From NCBI RefSeq assembly GCF_000427335.1, contig NZ_ATMR01000095.1:1-64000 (forward strand): a stretch of DNA of 64,000 nucleotides, given 5' to 3'. The position numbers were made by a program, and so were the translations under genes. Positions 7,737-15,220 of the stretch are shown here, one piece after another. The stretch's first letter is position 1, and each line of letters opens with the position of its first letter. A model generated the notes under the pieces. The model made no database searches and was not told where the DNA came from. It worked only from the letters and a program-made list of their open reading frames with translations. This DNA is from Winogradskyella psychrotolerans RS-3 (GTDB taxonomy: Bacteria > Bacteroidota > Bacteroidia > Flavobacteriales > Flavobacteriaceae).

Positions 7737-9929
7737 CTAGTTCCCCAATTCTAACTGATTCTTTACCAAATGAAAGTAATTCCCTTTCTGCTTCACCAAA
7801 GCCTCATGATTCCCAACTTCTACAATTTTTCCTTTATCTAAAACCACTATTTGATGTGCGTTTTTTACAGTACTTAATCTGTGTGCGATTACTACAACGG
7901 TTTTATCTTCGAAAAAGGTGTTTAGTTTTTCCATAATTACTTTTTCATTATTGGCATCTAAAGCCGATGTAGCTTCATCAAAGAATAAGAAATTTGGGTT
8001 TTTATAAACTGCCCTAGCGATTAATAACCTTTGTTTTTGGCCTGTGCTAACGCCTACACCTTCCATTCCAATTTTGGTATTGTAACTTAATGGTAAACTC
8101 TCTATAAACTCTTTAATATTAGCCACATCTACTGCATGTGCTAATTTCTTTTTATCGACATAATCTTCGCCAACCGCAATATTATTGGCTATAGTATCAT
8201 TAAATATATAACCTTCTTGCATCACCACTCCACATTGATGCCTCCATGTTTTTTGAGATACGTTTTGTAAATCGTGGTTTCCAATTTTTATTTGTCCGCT
8301 ATTTGGGTCATAAAATTTCAGTAATAATTTCATCAAGGTAGTTTTTCCACTTCCACTGACTCCAACAATTGCCGTTACTTTATTAGATGGAATGGTTAAG
8401 TCTAAATCTTGTAATACCATTTGTTCTGAACCAATATACCTAAACGAGACTTTAGATAATTCTAAATTAGCATCTAAAGGAATGTCTGTAATTTTCTCAG
8501 CATCTTGTTGTTCTTCGTCTTCTTTATTGTGGATTTCGGCTAAACGCTCTAAAGATATTTTAGCATCTTGGACTTCTCTAATAAAGTTAATGAGTTGTGC
8601 AATTGGCGAATTTAATTGCCCAACGATATAACTTATAGCTAACATCATACCTAAAGTAATTTCACCATCGATGACCAATTTTGCGGATAAAACTGTTATT
8701 AATATATTCTTAACTTCATTGATAAAACCTGAACCCACACTTTGGTATTGTTCCAATGCCAAACCTTCAATAGAGACTTTAAACAAACGTGCTTGTACAA
8801 ACTCCCAAGACCAACGTTTTTGTTTTTCTGCGTTGTGTAATTTTATTTCTTGCATGCCATTGATGAGTTCAATGACCTTACTTTGTTCTTGGCTTACTAC
8901 AGAAAAACGTTTATAATCTAAATCTCTACGTTTTTTAAGAAAAATGATAATCCATAAAAAATACAGAAAACTACCCGTTAAAAATATACCAAACAACATT
9001 AAATTATAATATGCCAATACAAAACTAAACACCAATAAATTAACCATAGAAAACAGCACATTTAAAGATGATGTAGTTAAAATGCGCTCTATACGCTTGT
9101 GGTCATTGATACGCTGAAGAATATCACCTGTCATTCGCGTATCAAAAAACGCAATAGGCAAATTCATTAACTTAATAAAGAAATCTGAAACTAAAGAAAT
9201 ATTGATACGTGTACTAAGATGTAACAAGATCCAACTTCTAATCACCTCAATGGCTGTTCTGCCAATAAACAAAGCTAATTGGGCAAATAAGATTAAGTAG
9301 ATAAAATGAATGTCTTGGTTTTTAATACCTACATCTACTATACTTTGAGTTAAAAAAGGAAAGATGAGTTGTAGTAAACTGGCTGCAATTAAACCAATGA
9401 CTAATTGCCATAAGAAGCGTTTGTATTTGAAAAGGTATTTGGATAAAAAAATGAAGCCGAATTCTTTTTTATCGGTATCGAAATCTGAGTTGTAAAATTT
9501 AGCTGTAGGCTCTAATAATAATGCTATACCTTCTTCGGTTTGATCTGTAGCGTTATTACCTATCCAATGTTTTAAAAATTCTTCTTTATTATATTTAAGT
9601 AAACCATGTGCTGGATCTGAGATGTAAAAAGCTCCTTTCTTTATCTTGTATAAAACTGCGTAATGGTTTTTATTCCAATGTAGAATGCAAGGTAGAGGAG
9701 CCTCTTCAATACGCTCTAAAGTAAGTTTAACTCCTAGACTTCTAAATCCTAATTTTTCAGATGCTTCGCTTAAACCTAAAAGACTACTACCAATTCTAGT
9801 GGTTTCACTTATGGCTCGAAGCTTTTGAATGGATATAGTTCTATTATAGAACTTAGCTATTATCTTTAAACAAGTTGGTCCGCAGTCTTTTGCATCCCTT
9901 TGTTTGTAATGCGGAAAGTTTTTTAGCAT
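7737..9929 (-). CDS. Peptidase-containing ABC transporter (C39 protease-exporter)
   Basis: Cleaves double-glycine leader peptides in the cytoplasm and exports the core peptide. The 730 residues contain a C39 protease (about 1-135) with Gln10, catalytic Cys16 in D-C-G-P-T-C, His89 in N-K-H-Y-A-V and Asp105 in S-D-P-A-H. An ABC membrane domain follows (about 160-450). The ATPase domain has Walker A at 523-531 (G-V-S-G-S-G-K-T-T), a slightly unusual signature V-S-T-G-Q at 627-631, Walker B L-F-F-D-E at 648-652 and switch His683. All residues needed for cleavage and transport are present. Its natural substrates are the three GG-leader peptides encoded upstream in the same cluster (inferred). Confidence 0.96.
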   Translation of the reverse strand: MLKNFPHYKQRDAKDCGPTCLKIIAKFYNRTISIQKLRAISETTRIGSSLLGLSEASEKLGFRSLGVKLTLERIEEAPLPCILHWNKNHYAVLYKIKKGAFYISDPAHGLLKYNKEEFLKHWIGNNATDQTEEGIALLLEPTAKFYNSDFDTDKKEFGFIFLSKYLFKYKRFLWQLVIGLIAASLLQLIFPFLTQSIVDVGIKNQDIHFIYLILFAQLALFIGRTAIEVIRSWILLHLSTRINISLVSDFFIKLMNLPIAFFDTRMTGDILQRINDHKRIERILTTSSLNVLFSMVNLLVFSFVLAYYNLMLFGIFLTGSFLYFLWIIIFLKKRRDLDYKRFSVVSQEQSKVIELINGMQEIKLHNAEKQKRWSWEFVQARLFKVSIEGLALEQYQSVGSGFINEVKNILITVLSAKLVIDGEITLGMMLAISYIVGQLNSPIAQLINFIREVQDAKISLERLAEIHNKEDEEQQDAEKITDIPLDANLELSKVSFRYIGSEQMVLQDLDLTIPSNKVTAIVGVSGSGKTTLMKLLLKFYDPNSGQIKIGNHDLQNVSQKTWRHQCGVVMQEGYIFNDTIANNIAVGEDYVDKKKLAHAVDVANIKEFIESLPLSYNTKIGMEGVGVSTGQKQRLLIARAVYKNPNFLFFDEATSALDANNEKVIMEKLNTFFEDKTVVVIAHRLSTVKNAHQIVVLDKGKIVEVGNHEALVKQKGNYFHLVKNQLELGN

Positions 9930-9952
9930 TTAACAATTTTTATTTAAAACTA

Positions 9953-11353
9953 CTACCAAAACTTATGATTCTTAACATCCTTTAATTTACGCAAAAACTG
10001 AGGCTCCTGCGGATGGTAAAATGCTTGGTCTATTAAATTCATATCCTTATCTATTAAGATATATCTTGGGATGGATTGCATTTCGATAAATTTCATGAAT
10101 TCCTTAGTGTCACTATCAGTTTCATCTAGCCAATATGAAATTGACTGCCCTAATTGTTTTGTTTTAATCCTCCATTTCTCTTTATCTTTTTCTTTATCTA
10201 TACTGATGCTTATTACGGATACATTGTTTGGCATGTCAATTTCTTTCATGGTTTTGACACCTTTTATACATGGTGCGCACCATGTGGCCCAAAAATCAAT
10301 TAAATAATAATCTGTTTGATTTTGTTTAATGATATTTGTAAAATCAATTGATTCATCCGATTTACCAAAAAACTGAAGTTGAGACAAATTCTTTTTAAAA
10401 TCCTCATTGTCTATTGGCTCAATTTCCTTGTCAATTATAATTTTATTATTAGAATATAAATTAGTTTTCTTAAGCCATTTTGTTGCTGCCGGATATTTAT
10501 CATTACCTTTATTATCCTCAAATCTTAAAAAAGAAAAAACACCTATAGATAACAGATTAATATATTCTTCAGAAAAATTTATGATATTTAAATTTTTATA
10601 ATCAAAAATATTTATTCTATTTTCAACATAACTAAAAAGCAATCTCCTTAAGGTTTTACTAGCAATTGGATCTGACAAAGTTTTAATAAAATGATCTACT
10701 TTTTCGCTTAAAGGGTTTATCATTTGTAGTTTTTCAAAATAATAAATATCATTTAATTGAACCTTTTTTGTGTTATTTTTTTCAGTATATAAGTTATTGT
10801 AAAAAAGATATAATGAATCTAACTCCTTTTGATAGATTTCCTTGTTTTCAGTTTGAAAAATTTTTGATCTTAATCTTCTATAGTTTTCTGTTATAGAATC
10901 TATATTTGAACTATTATGCTTGAAAATATATTTTTCTGAATCATATTCTAAAACCAGTCTAGAATTTCCTTTCGAAATTAAATAATTTTGCTTTATATTT
11001 TCAATTTTATTTTGACCAGAAATATATACACCATACCCTACAACCATTGAACTATAAGCACTAGACAGAACATGAGTTACTCTTCTTTCTTCGTGCTTTT
11101 CATTGTTAAAAGTTAGTGAATAATTATGTAATAAAGCATCAGGGACATTAATAATTGCCCTACCATCTTGATTAAAATTTACTGATATATATATAGAATC
11201 ATTTTCTATATTAATTTTATTCGAGATTTCCTCTTTTACTATTTCTTTATTATTTTTTTTACAATTAAACAATAAAGCTAGTAACAAAAGAAGTAACAAG
11301 CTGTACAGCTTGTTACCCCAAAATTTGGCATTATGTTTAATAATTTTAATCAT
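9953..11353 (-). CDS. TlpA-like thioredoxin lipoprotein (copy 3)
   Basis: Predicted lipoprotein with a C-terminal TlpA/ResA-type thioredoxin domain. I choose the ATG at 11353, four bases after the stop of the peptide gene; it gives a signal peptide ending in the lipobox L-A-L-L-F-N-C. Upstream in-frame ATGs would overlap the peptide gene by about 55 bases. The thioredoxin motif W-C-A-P-C has its cysteines at about 359 and 362 of 466, and the cis-proline loop is S-I-P-R-Y. The middle of the protein resembles the helical region seen in Bacteroidota TlpA proteins. It is a close paralogue of copy 2, nearly identical over the last 55 residues. It probably acts on the cysteines of the neighbouring peptide in the periplasm (inferred). 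Confidence 0.88.
   Translation of the reverse strand: MIKIIKHNAKFWGNKLYSLLLLLLLALLFNCKKNNKEIVKEEISNKINIENDSIYISVNFNQDGRAIINVPDALLHNYSLTFNNEKHEERRVTHVLSSAYSSMVVGYGVYISGQNKIENIKQNYLISKGNSRLVLEYDSEKYIFKHNSSNIDSITENYRRLRSKIFQTENKEIYQKELDSLYLFYNNLYTEKNNTKKVQLNDIYYFEKLQMINPLSEKVDHFIKTLSDPIASKTLRRLLFSYVENRINIFDYKNLNIINFSEEYINLLSIGVFSFLRFEDNKGNDKYPAATKWLKKTNLYSNNKIIIDKEIEPIDNEDFKKNLSQLQFFGKSDESIDFTNIIKQNQTDYYLIDFWATWCAPCIKGVKTMKEIDMPNNVSVISISIDKEKDKEKWRIKTKQLGQSISYWLDETDSDTKEFMKFIEMQSIPRYILIDKDMNLIDQAFYHPQEPQFLRKLKDVKNHKFW
11293..11316 (-). promoter_or_regulatory. Perfect 24-bp palindrome at the start of tlpA copy 3
   Basis: A perfect palindrome (half GTAACAAGCTGT) lies 42 bases after the peptide stop and inside codons about 13-21 of the following TlpA gene. 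In RNA it is a strong hairpin that could protect the 3' end of the peptide message or lower translation of the TlpA gene. Equivalent hairpins follow the other two peptide genes. Confidence 0.6.
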
Positions 11354-11357
11354 AAAA

Positions 11358-11612
11358 TTATTGACCAAAACCATCATGTTCACAATCATAATGACAACCA
11401 CTGGTTTCACCATTAGTTATATCATCAACACATGCATTATTTGCGGCACCTGAAGCACCTGAATCGCTAGAAGAAAAACTTCTTAAGATAAGCATATATG
11501 ACGAGCCGTCGGAATGCGTAATAATACATTTTTGTGCACCACCACTTACGTTCTCTAACTGTTTTTTACCAAGCACAGTAACTCCTTCTAAATTTAAAAT
11601 GTTTTGTAACAT
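11358..11612 (-). CDS. Double-glycine leader peptide precursor 3 (four Cys)
   Basis: An 84-residue precursor. Residues 1-25 form a leader of the Bacteroidota type (L-N-L-E-G-V-T-V-L-G-K-K...N-V-S-G-G) with cleavage expected after Gly25, leaving a 59-residue core. The core has four cysteines at 29, 61, 73 and 77 and is rich in Ser, Gly and Ala; it ends in C-H-Y-D-C-E-H-D-G. The pattern of Cys and the C-x-Y-D-C-x-H-D-G end are shared with precursor 2, which suggests two disulfides. The gene is followed at once by a TlpA-like gene. Whether the product is a bacteriocin, a signal or something else cannot be told. Confidence 0.85.
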   Translation of the reverse strand: MLQNILNLEGVTVLGKKQLENVSGGAQKCIITHSDGSSYMLILRSFSSSDSGASGAANNACVDDITNGETSGCHYDCEHDGFGQ

Positions 11613-11617
11613 AATTT

Positions 11618-11671
11618 TAATATTTAATTGTTAAAAAATACTTGAACCATTATAGACACTCAAGTTGTGTC
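11618..11671 (-). promoter_or_regulatory. Conserved leader before peptide 3 with competing hairpins
   Basis: The stretch directly upstream is almost identical to that before peptide 2. On the minus strand it reads GACAC-AACTTGA-GTGTC and then ACTTGA, 14 bases, TCAAGT followed by ATTTTTT. The two stems (11655-11659 with 11667-11671; 11640-11645 with 11660-11665) cannot form together, and the second looks like a weak terminator. TATAAT is also present, so part of this may be a promoter instead. Confidence 0.4.
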
Positions 11672-11699
11672 GTTTCCTTATATCTTTCCGATTAGAATT

Positions 11700-13082
11700 T
11701 TACCAATACTTATGATTCTTAACATCTTTTAACTTTGACAAAAACTGAGGCTCTTGTGGATGATAAAATGCTTGGTCTATTAAATTCATACCTTTATCTA
11801 TTAAGATATATCTTGGGATAGATTGCATTTCGATAAATTTTATGAATTCCTTAGTGTTACTATCTGTTTCATCTATCCAATAAGAAAGAGATTGCTCTAA
11901 TTCTTTAGTCTTAGTTTTCCATTTCTGTTTATCCTTCTCTTTATCTACACTTATACTAATTACCTTTATGTTTTTCGGTAACTGCATATTATTCATTATT
12001 TTAACGCCTTTTATACATGGTGCACACCACGTCGCCCAAAAATCTAACAAATAATAACTACTAGGGTTTTGCTTGATGACTTGAGCTATACTCAAATCAT
12101 TTTGCTCGGTATCAGCTAAGATTAGTTTATGTATTTTTGTTTTGAATAAATTACTGTCTAAAGGTGTGATCTTTTTCTTGATATGTAAAGAGTCCTTTTT
12201 GTAAAAGTCTGTGGTTTTTAACCAATCAATTGCTGATTGATATTTTTTGTCTCTTTTATTATCTGGGTCTTTTAAAAAATTATAGTGTCCTATTGCTATA
12301 AGTTCTAAATATTTTTTTCCATATTTCTTTTCATTAAGTGTGTTGTAGTCAAACATCTTAATTCTTGTCTTTGTATAATTATATAGCAACGAATACAATT
12401 CTTTACTAGCTACAGGATCAATCGTTCTTTTTAGAAAATTATCAACTTCTTCATTAGTTGAATCTAAATTCTGTAATTTATTATAATAATATATATCATT
12501 ATATTGTAACAAGCCGCTTTTATTTTCAGATGAATACTTTTGCACAAATTTTCTATACAACGTGTCTAATTTTAATATTGATTTTTTTTCATTGCTTTTT
12601 GATACATCCCATTTTTCATTTACTAGAGATTTATAATTTTCAAAAACATAATCAATATTGTTCATGCTTTTTGAAAAAACATAATTATCAGCAAGGAATG
12701 TCAATTTAAGAGTATCCGTTTTATCCGTTAAAAGATAAGCTTGAGTAATTTTTTGAAATTCATTATTGTTATACACCAACCCTTTATATTTAATAACCTT
12801 ATACTTCTCTGTGATAGGTATTTTTTTTATGATTGAGGTGCTATCGTTTGTCTCACTTTTAAAACTTAAGAAATTATTATTTAAATAATCATCAGGTATA
12901 TTAAATCCTACCTCACCTACTCCGATAAATTCAATAGACACTACTATTGAGTCTTTTTGGGTCGTATTGTTTTTTTCAACATAAACTTCTCTCTCTTTTT
13001 CTTGAACACATGAGAAGAAAAGCAAGAGAATAAACTGTAAACCCATATAAGATTTACAGTTTAAGTTTTTTATTCTATTCAT
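11700..13082 (-). CDS. TlpA-like thioredoxin lipoprotein (copy 2)
   Basis: Paralogue of copy 3, with the same layout: lipoprotein signal ending F-I-L-L-L-F-F-S-C, a long variable middle, and a TlpA-type domain with W-C-A-P-C (cysteines at about 353 and 356 of 460) and S-I-P-R-Y. I use the ATG at 13082, just after the stop of peptide 2 at 13096; the longer frame to 13142 would overlap the peptide gene and lacks a signal peptide. The last 55 residues are almost the same as in copy 3, while the middle has diverged. Likely role: reduction or shuffling of disulfides in the partner peptide in the periplasm (inferred). Confidence 0.88.
   Translation of the reverse strand: MNRIKNLNCKSYMGLQFILLLFFSCVQEKEREVYVEKNNTTQKDSIVVSIEFIGVGEVGFNIPDDYLNNNFLSFKSETNDSTSIIKKIPITEKYKVIKYKGLVYNNNEFQKITQAYLLTDKTDTLKLTFLADNYVFSKSMNNIDYVFENYKSLVNEKWDVSKSNEKKSILKLDTLYRKFVQKYSSENKSGLLQYNDIYYYNKLQNLDSTNEEVDNFLKRTIDPVASKELYSLLYNYTKTRIKMFDYNTLNEKKYGKKYLELIAIGHYNFLKDPDNKRDKKYQSAIDWLKTTDFYKKDSLHIKKKITPLDSNLFKTKIHKLILADTEQNDLSIAQVIKQNPSSYYLLDFWATWCAPCIKGVKIMNNMQLPKNIKVISISVDKEKDKQKWKTKTKELEQSLSYWIDETDSNTKEFIKFIEMQSIPRYILIDKGMNLIDQAFYHPQEPQFLSKLKDVKNHKYW
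13031..13063 (-). promoter_or_regulatory. Hairpin inside the start of tlpA copy 2
   Basis: An 11-bp perfect stem (TAAACTGTAAA with TTTACAGTTTA, 11-base loop) lies 33 bases after the peptide 2 stop, within codons about 7-17 of the TlpA gene. Its sequence differs from the hairpin at 11293-11316 though the genes are paralogues, so the structure rather than the sequence seems kept. Confidence 0.55.
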
Positions 13083-13095
13083 AGATTTACTAATT

Positions 13096-13347
13096 TTAAC
13101 CTGGCCCATCATGTGAACAATCATAAAAACATCTATCGGCATTTTCTAATAGTTGACCACATGCTTGTTGCGCAGCTGCTGTTTGCGACTCAGCAGTTTC
13201 ACCTACACTTCCTCCCATAATGATATACTCTTCAGAATCATTATTAGTTAAAGTGGTTAGCCTACAGCTGCCTCCACCATTTATCGCGCCTTGCTGTGTT
13301 TTACCGAGCACAGTAACTCCTTCTAAATTTAAAATGTTTTGTAACAT
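13096..13347 (-). CDS. Double-glycine leader peptide precursor 2 (four Cys)
   Basis: An 83-residue precursor whose first 16 residues are the same as in precursor 3. Cleavage is expected after Gly25 in A-I-N-G-G, leaving a 58-residue core with cysteines at 28, 63, 73 and 77, ending C-F-Y-D-C-S-H-D-G-P-G. The leader is almost unchanged from precursor 3 while the core differs strongly except at the cysteines and the end, the usual pattern for exported peptides with a shared transporter. It lies between a VKOR-fusion gene and a TlpA gene. Confidence 0.86.
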   Translation of the reverse strand: MLQNILNLEGVTVLGKTQQGAINGGGSCRLTTLTNNDSEEYIIMGGSVGETAESQTAAAQQACGQLLENADRCFYDCSHDGPG

Positions 13348-13352
13348 AATTT

Positions 13353-13406
13353 TAATATTTAATTGTTAAAAAATACTTGAACCGTTATAGACACTCAAGT
13401 TATGTC
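13353..13406 (-). promoter_or_regulatory. Conserved leader before peptide 2
   Basis: Near-identical to the leader before peptide 3 (only a few changes in about 55 bases). The ACTTGA...TCAAGT stem with its ATTTTTT tail (13375-13380 with 13395-13400) is intact; the alternative outer stem is weakened by one change (GACAC against ATGTC). Homology ends just beyond, which marks one edge of the duplicated peptide-TlpA unit. Confidence 0.4.
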
Positions 13407-13410
13407 TCAT

Positions 13411-14997
13411 TCATGCATGAATATTATTAATCTCTTTTTTAGTTTTTAACATCTCTTGTTCTAAGATTGGTTCAACAAAATGCTCAATGTCTTTAAAGCT
13501 ATAATTTTTTGGAAAAAGTTTTTTGTTAATTAAAATTATAGGTGTGCTTTCTATCCCTTGTTTTAAGCACCAATATATTTGTTGACTTAGTATTTTATTA
13601 TACTTTAAATCTTTACATTTCCCCCATTTTTTAGTCCATATTTTTGTATTGCCATTGCTATACCAATCATTAAAAGCGTTTAAAAAAACTTTTGTATCGT
13701 TTTCAAAATACAATTGCAGTAAGCGTTCTGAGATTATAGTTTTATTGTCTGCTCTATCTTTATTTGGAACTAAAAACCTAAAGTTTAACTGAATGCTATC
13801 CTTATACTTTTGTAATAAATCTATATATGTTTTATGAGCTTCGATACAGCTTTTGCATAAAGGATTGGTAATAATTGTAAGTTTTATGATTGGGTTTTCA
13901 GCTCCTAGTACAATTTGCGGTATAGTACAATCTTCTGTGTCAAGTTGTGTTAACGCGTTATAATAAGGAATAAACAATTTATGATTTCTTCTAAAACTTA
14001 GATTTTCAATTTCGAGCGTAATATTTTTTTGTTCTAATAATAATAGTGGTTTAAGTGCTAACCAACCTATTATTGTTATAGCTAAAACTGTTGTTAGCAA
14101 TAAAATATCGCTGTATTGAAATAGAGTCGTTTCATAAGTTGCTAAGAGTGTAGAAAATTGTAATACCAAAACAAAAGCCACACCTAAACATAAAGGACAC
14201 CACTTTTTAATCGTAAAATATTGTTGGTAAATTGAATATAAAACTACAGGTAACGCAATTGCTGAGATAATTAAAGCCAATATACTAAAAGGCCGTAAAA
14301 GGCTATAGACAGTAATAACTGTAAAATACATTATAACCGTATCACTAAGGTCTATAGTTTTAAAAACCTTGGCACTTTTTGAGTTAAGTACATTTACGCA
14401 ATTCGTAATTGTTGTTATTTTACAGTATTTGGAAGCAAAGGTTTGTTGCCCAATTTTCTCCTTAATAATAAGATACCCTAAACCGAGACCAATAAGCGAT
14501 AATGCAAAATATGTAGTTAACAATATTGAGTTTGTGACGAGAAATACATATCCCAAAAATGATAAGGAAAACAATAGCAGAAAAACTTTAGTAATAGAAT
14601 CCTTTGATAAAGAAGCTTTACCAATCGCTTTGTTTTCTTCAATGGCAATTATAAAACCTGTCCAGTCGTTTAAAAATTGATTCTCTGAGAGCGTTACTAT
14701 TTTCTCTTCACTTAACTGTATTTTTATGGTGTTGTTAGTTTCTTTAGATGCTAAAGCAATATATTCCGTTTTACCATTACTTACTTGTGCAATAAAATGA
14801 TGAGGCAGTTGCTCTAATGCGGTTTTTGGAACATTAGCCGCAATGTGTTCTACATTAAAATAATCTAAAGTATTTGTAAAACTTAAAACTAAATTATCTG
14901 AATCACTAAGAAGCCGCAATGCCAGTTGCTGCTTACTAATAGAATACTTATATTCTTTTAGAAGCTGTGCAAGTAAAAAAACAGATGCATCTTTCAA
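13411..14997 (-). CDS. C39-like / VKOR / thioredoxin-fold fusion oxidoreductase (copy 2)
   Basis: Membrane protein of 528 residues in three parts. Residues 1-115 resemble the C39-like domain of peptide exporters but have no catalytic Cys. Residues about 135-320 are a VKOR core with loop cysteines Cys192 and Cys200 and the active pair Cys267-P-L-Cys270, in several membrane segments. Residues about 340-528 are a thioredoxin/DsbA-like domain with Cys381-K-S-Cys384. VKOR homologues oxidise thioredoxin partners and pass electrons to quinone, so this should drive disulfide formation. The N-terminal domain could hold the GG leader while the core is oxidised; that is my inference. The adjacent peptide has four cysteines. 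Confidence 0.88.
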   Translation of the reverse strand: MKDASVFLLAQLLKEYKYSISKQQLALRLLSDSDNLVLSFTNTLDYFNVEHIAANVPKTALEQLPHHFIAQVSNGKTEYIALASKETNNTIKIQLSEEKIVTLSENQFLNDWTGFIIAIEENKAIGKASLSKDSITKVFLLLFSLSFLGYVFLVTNSILLTTYFALSLIGLGLGYLIIKEKIGQQTFASKYCKITTITNCVNVLNSKSAKVFKTIDLSDTVIMYFTVITVYSLLRPFSILALIISAIALPVVLYSIYQQYFTIKKWCPLCLGVAFVLVLQFSTLLATYETTLFQYSDILLLTTVLAITIIGWLALKPLLLLEQKNITLEIENLSFRRNHKLFIPYYNALTQLDTEDCTIPQIVLGAENPIIKLTIITNPLCKSCIEAHKTYIDLLQKYKDSIQLNFRFLVPNKDRADNKTIISERLLQLYFENDTKVFLNAFNDWYSNGNTKIWTKKWGKCKDLKYNKILSQQIYWCLKQGIESTPIILINKKLFPKNYSFKDIEHFVEPILEQEMLKTKKEINNIHA

Positions 14998-15058
14998 ATC
15001 CTTAATCTTTTAAGAAGCTTAAAATTAAGGCATTAAAAACAAAAGCTAGTACACAAAA

Positions 15059-15076
15059 GCTTACTTTAAAGTAAGC
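15059..15076 (-). terminator. Palindrome after the response-regulator remnant
   Basis: GCTTACTT-TAAAGTAAGC is a perfect 18-bp palindrome followed on the minus strand by TTTTGTG. It lies 12 bases beyond the stop of the response-regulator fragment and may be its old terminator, or a hairpin in the leader of the next gene. Confidence 0.4.
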
Positions 15077-15088
15077 AAAAACGGAAAT

Positions 15089-15175
15089 CTAAATAAAACC
15101 ATTTGTTCTAGCAGCCAACACTAAATCTCTATCGCTATTACTCTCAATATTAAATATATGTTTATTGACAATACT
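15089..15175 (-). pseudogene. Remnant of a response-regulator 3' end
   Basis: Read on the minus strand this encodes N-I-E-S-N-S-D-R-D-L-V-L-A-A-R-T-N-G-F-I and a stop. The intact response regulator at 18732-19415 ends N-I-D-S-N-S-D-R-D-L-V-L-A-A-K-A-K-G-F-I. The bases just after both stop codons also match (GGAAATCTAAATA and GTAAGCAAAAACG read on the plus strand). So a second copy once stood here; only its last 25 or so codons remain. It separates two modules of the peptide cluster. Confidence 0.8.
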
Positions 15176-15220
15176 CCTATATACAAATAGATTTATTTTT
15201 TTTAAGAGGGAAAATTATTT

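Noticed and set aside
7733-7936. Plus-strand ORF at the end of the exporter gene
   Set aside because: Antisense to the highly conserved ABC domain, with no start context or homology that I can see.
11354-11413. Upstream extension of tlpA copy 3 over the peptide gene
   Set aside because: The extension overlaps the peptide frame and would bury the lipoprotein signal; the ATG at 11353 gives a proper lipobox.
13083-13142. Upstream extension of tlpA copy 2 over the peptide gene
   Set aside because: Same reason as for copy 3; the extension has no signal-peptide character.
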